Below, piece after piece: positions 7,541-8,299 of a stretch of 8,299 nt of DNA. The position numbers were made by a program, and so were the translations under genes. The notes beneath the pieces are model-generated. The model did not search any database. It worked only from the letters and a program-made list of their open reading frames with translations, and was not told the origin of the DNA. Origin of the DNA: Pseudomonadota bacterium (GTDB lineage: Bacteria; Pseudomonadota; Alphaproteobacteria; Thalassobaculales; Thalassobaculaceae); the NCBI GenBank assembly GCA_027623845.1, contig JAQBUJ010000111.1, forward strand, positions 1 through 8,299, read 5' to 3'. The stretch's first letter is position 1, and every line of letters begins with the position of its first letter.

Positions 7541-8152
7541 TTATTTCTCCGAGGGCGGCGCGTCGGGCGTCGCCATTACAACATCGATGCCTGCGGTTTC
7601 TTCTTCCATCACTTCTGCGATGGACGGCACGCCGGCGATCTTCGCCACCAGATCCCAGTTGCGTTGCAGCAGCGCGACCAGCGAGTAGACCACAACGAAA
7701 ACCAGCGTGACGAAGAACAAGGCCAATCCCGCAACCCAGAACAGTTGAGGGATCCACTGCCGGGTGCCCAGCGTGGTGATCGACACTGAATTACTGGTCC
7801 AGGAATTCTCGAAGGACACGAAAGCGTAGTAGGTCATGATCCACATAAAGTAGAGCAAAAGAGATAAGCCAATGACATCAAGCACCGCGGTCACCGGGCG
7901 CGGAAACAGGTTGTACAGGGCATCAATACGGACGTTCGAGCGATGCAGCAGACAATAAGAATAGGCCCAGGTCGTGGTCGCTGAGAATACATAGCCCGAG
8001 TACTCATCCGAACCGCTCATCGTGACGTTGAATATCTTCCGGGAAAGAACATCCAAGGTCACCATCAATGCCGCCGCTAGAAGCGCGGTCCCGCCAAGCC
8101 ATACGGCGTATTGCGAGAGCTTCTCTAGGCGTGCGTGAATCGCCGCGAACAT
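7541..8152 (-). CDS. dctQ: TRAP transporter small permease subunit (DctQ family)
   Basis: A 203-aa protein with an ATG start 9 nt after GGGAG (8162-8166) and a TAA stop. Four hydrophobic segments at about 17-34, 52-69, 88-112 and 135-162 match the DctQ four-helix plan. The family pattern 'DVxxR..FN' appears as LDVLSRKIFN (33-42), and SDEYSGYVF (48-56) and RSNVRIDAL (71-79) fit the conserved E and H/R-V-R-x-D blocks, although asparagine replaces the usual histidine in 'HVRVD'. The C-terminal tail after residue 163 is longer than usual and acidic (EVMEEETAG). DctQ partners DctM in the inner membrane. It stands between dctP and dctM, the usual gene order, but is preceded by a terminator-like hairpin that may lower its expression relative to dctP. 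Confidence 0.93.
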   Translation of the reverse strand: MFAAIHARLEKLSQYAVWLGGTALLAAALMVTLDVLSRKIFNVTMSGSDEYSGYVFSATTTWAYSYCLLHRSNVRIDALYNLFPRPVTAVLDVIGLSLLLYFMWIMTYYAFVSFENSWTSNSVSITTLGTRQWIPQLFWVAGLALFFVTLVFVVVYSLVALLQRNWDLVAKIAGVPSIAEVMEEETAGIDVVMATPDAPPSEK

Positions 8153-8177
8153 ACGTTAGTTCTCCCGATACAATTCT

Positions 8178-8211
8178 AAAAATGGCGTCGCGGCCATTGA
8201 CCGCGACGCCA
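8178..8211 (-). terminator. Terminator-like hairpin between dctP and dctQ
   Basis: Arms 8183-8193 and 8201-8211 form a perfect 11-bp stem (GC-rich core GGCGTCGCGG/CCGCGACGCC) with a 7-nt loop at 8194-8200. On the minus strand the stem is followed at once by TTTTT (8182-8178), the signature of a rho-independent terminator. It lies 31 nt beyond the probable dctP stop and ahead of the dctQ ribosome site (8162-8166). It probably causes partial termination or protects the 3' end of dctP mRNA, giving more binding protein than permease. Confidence 0.85.
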
Positions 8212-8242
8212 ATTCATTAACGCTCGGTAGGATATACCAGGG

Positions 8243-8299
8243 TCACTCCAGAACCCGAAAGCCCTGGTGCGAGATGACGCGAAAATTATCGGTGACGGT
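8243..8299 (-). CDS. dctP: C-terminal end of a probable TRAP substrate-binding protein (DctP), cut by the window edge
   Basis: An open frame enters from the window edge and ends at TGA (8243-8245), encoding TVTDNFRVISHQGFRVLE. Of the other two minus frames, one stops within four codons and the other runs through the terminator hairpin. The identification rests mainly on position: a dctP gene normally precedes dctQ and dctM, and the frame stops 31 nt before a terminator hairpin. Eighteen residues are too few for a firm family call. The full protein would be periplasmic and set the transporter's substrate. Confidence 0.6.
   Translation of the reverse strand, partial: TVTDNFRVISHQGFRVLE

Overview
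The window is GC-rich, tightly packed bacterial DNA with short intergenic gaps, several GTG starts and a TRAP transporter. This fits an alphaproteobacterium, probably of Rhodospirillales or Rhizobiales type. That assignment rests on gene content and style, not on a marker gene. There is no rRNA, tRNA, CRISPR array, insertion sequence or phage gene here.

Layout. (1) Positions 1-89 hold no convincing gene, only a small 13-bp tandem repeat. (2) A 669-aa alpha/beta-hydrolase of the 'alpha/beta hydrolase domain' family (PF20091 type) lies on the minus strand at 90-2099. (3) A 173-bp divergent intergenic region (2100-2272) has several short dyads. (4) A plus-strand run of four genes (2273-6162) follows: an amidase-signature enzyme, a small alpha/beta-hydrolase-fold protein whose nucleophile position is glycine, a nine-helix membrane protein built from two related halves, and a DUF1445/YcsI-type putative hydro-lyase. 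(5) A strong hairpin terminator at 6185-6215 separates this run from a convergent minus-strand TRAP operon: the end of a probable dctP, an intra-operon terminator hairpin, dctQ and dctM.

How the parts may work together. The TRAP system (periplasmic binding protein, small and large permease) would import an organic acid using an ion gradient. The cytoplasmic hydrolase, amidase and DUF1445 protein look like a catabolic set that cuts ester or amide bonds and rearranges an acid product. DUF1445 proteins are associated with D-glutamate/5-oxoproline-type chemistry. The substrate cannot be read from the sequence, and no regulator is in the window. The joint pathway is an inference from gene proximity.

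Most worth a second look are the Ser-to-Gly change in the small hydrolase, the apparent inverted-repeat architecture of the unnamed membrane protein, and the hairpin with U-tract between dctP and dctQ.
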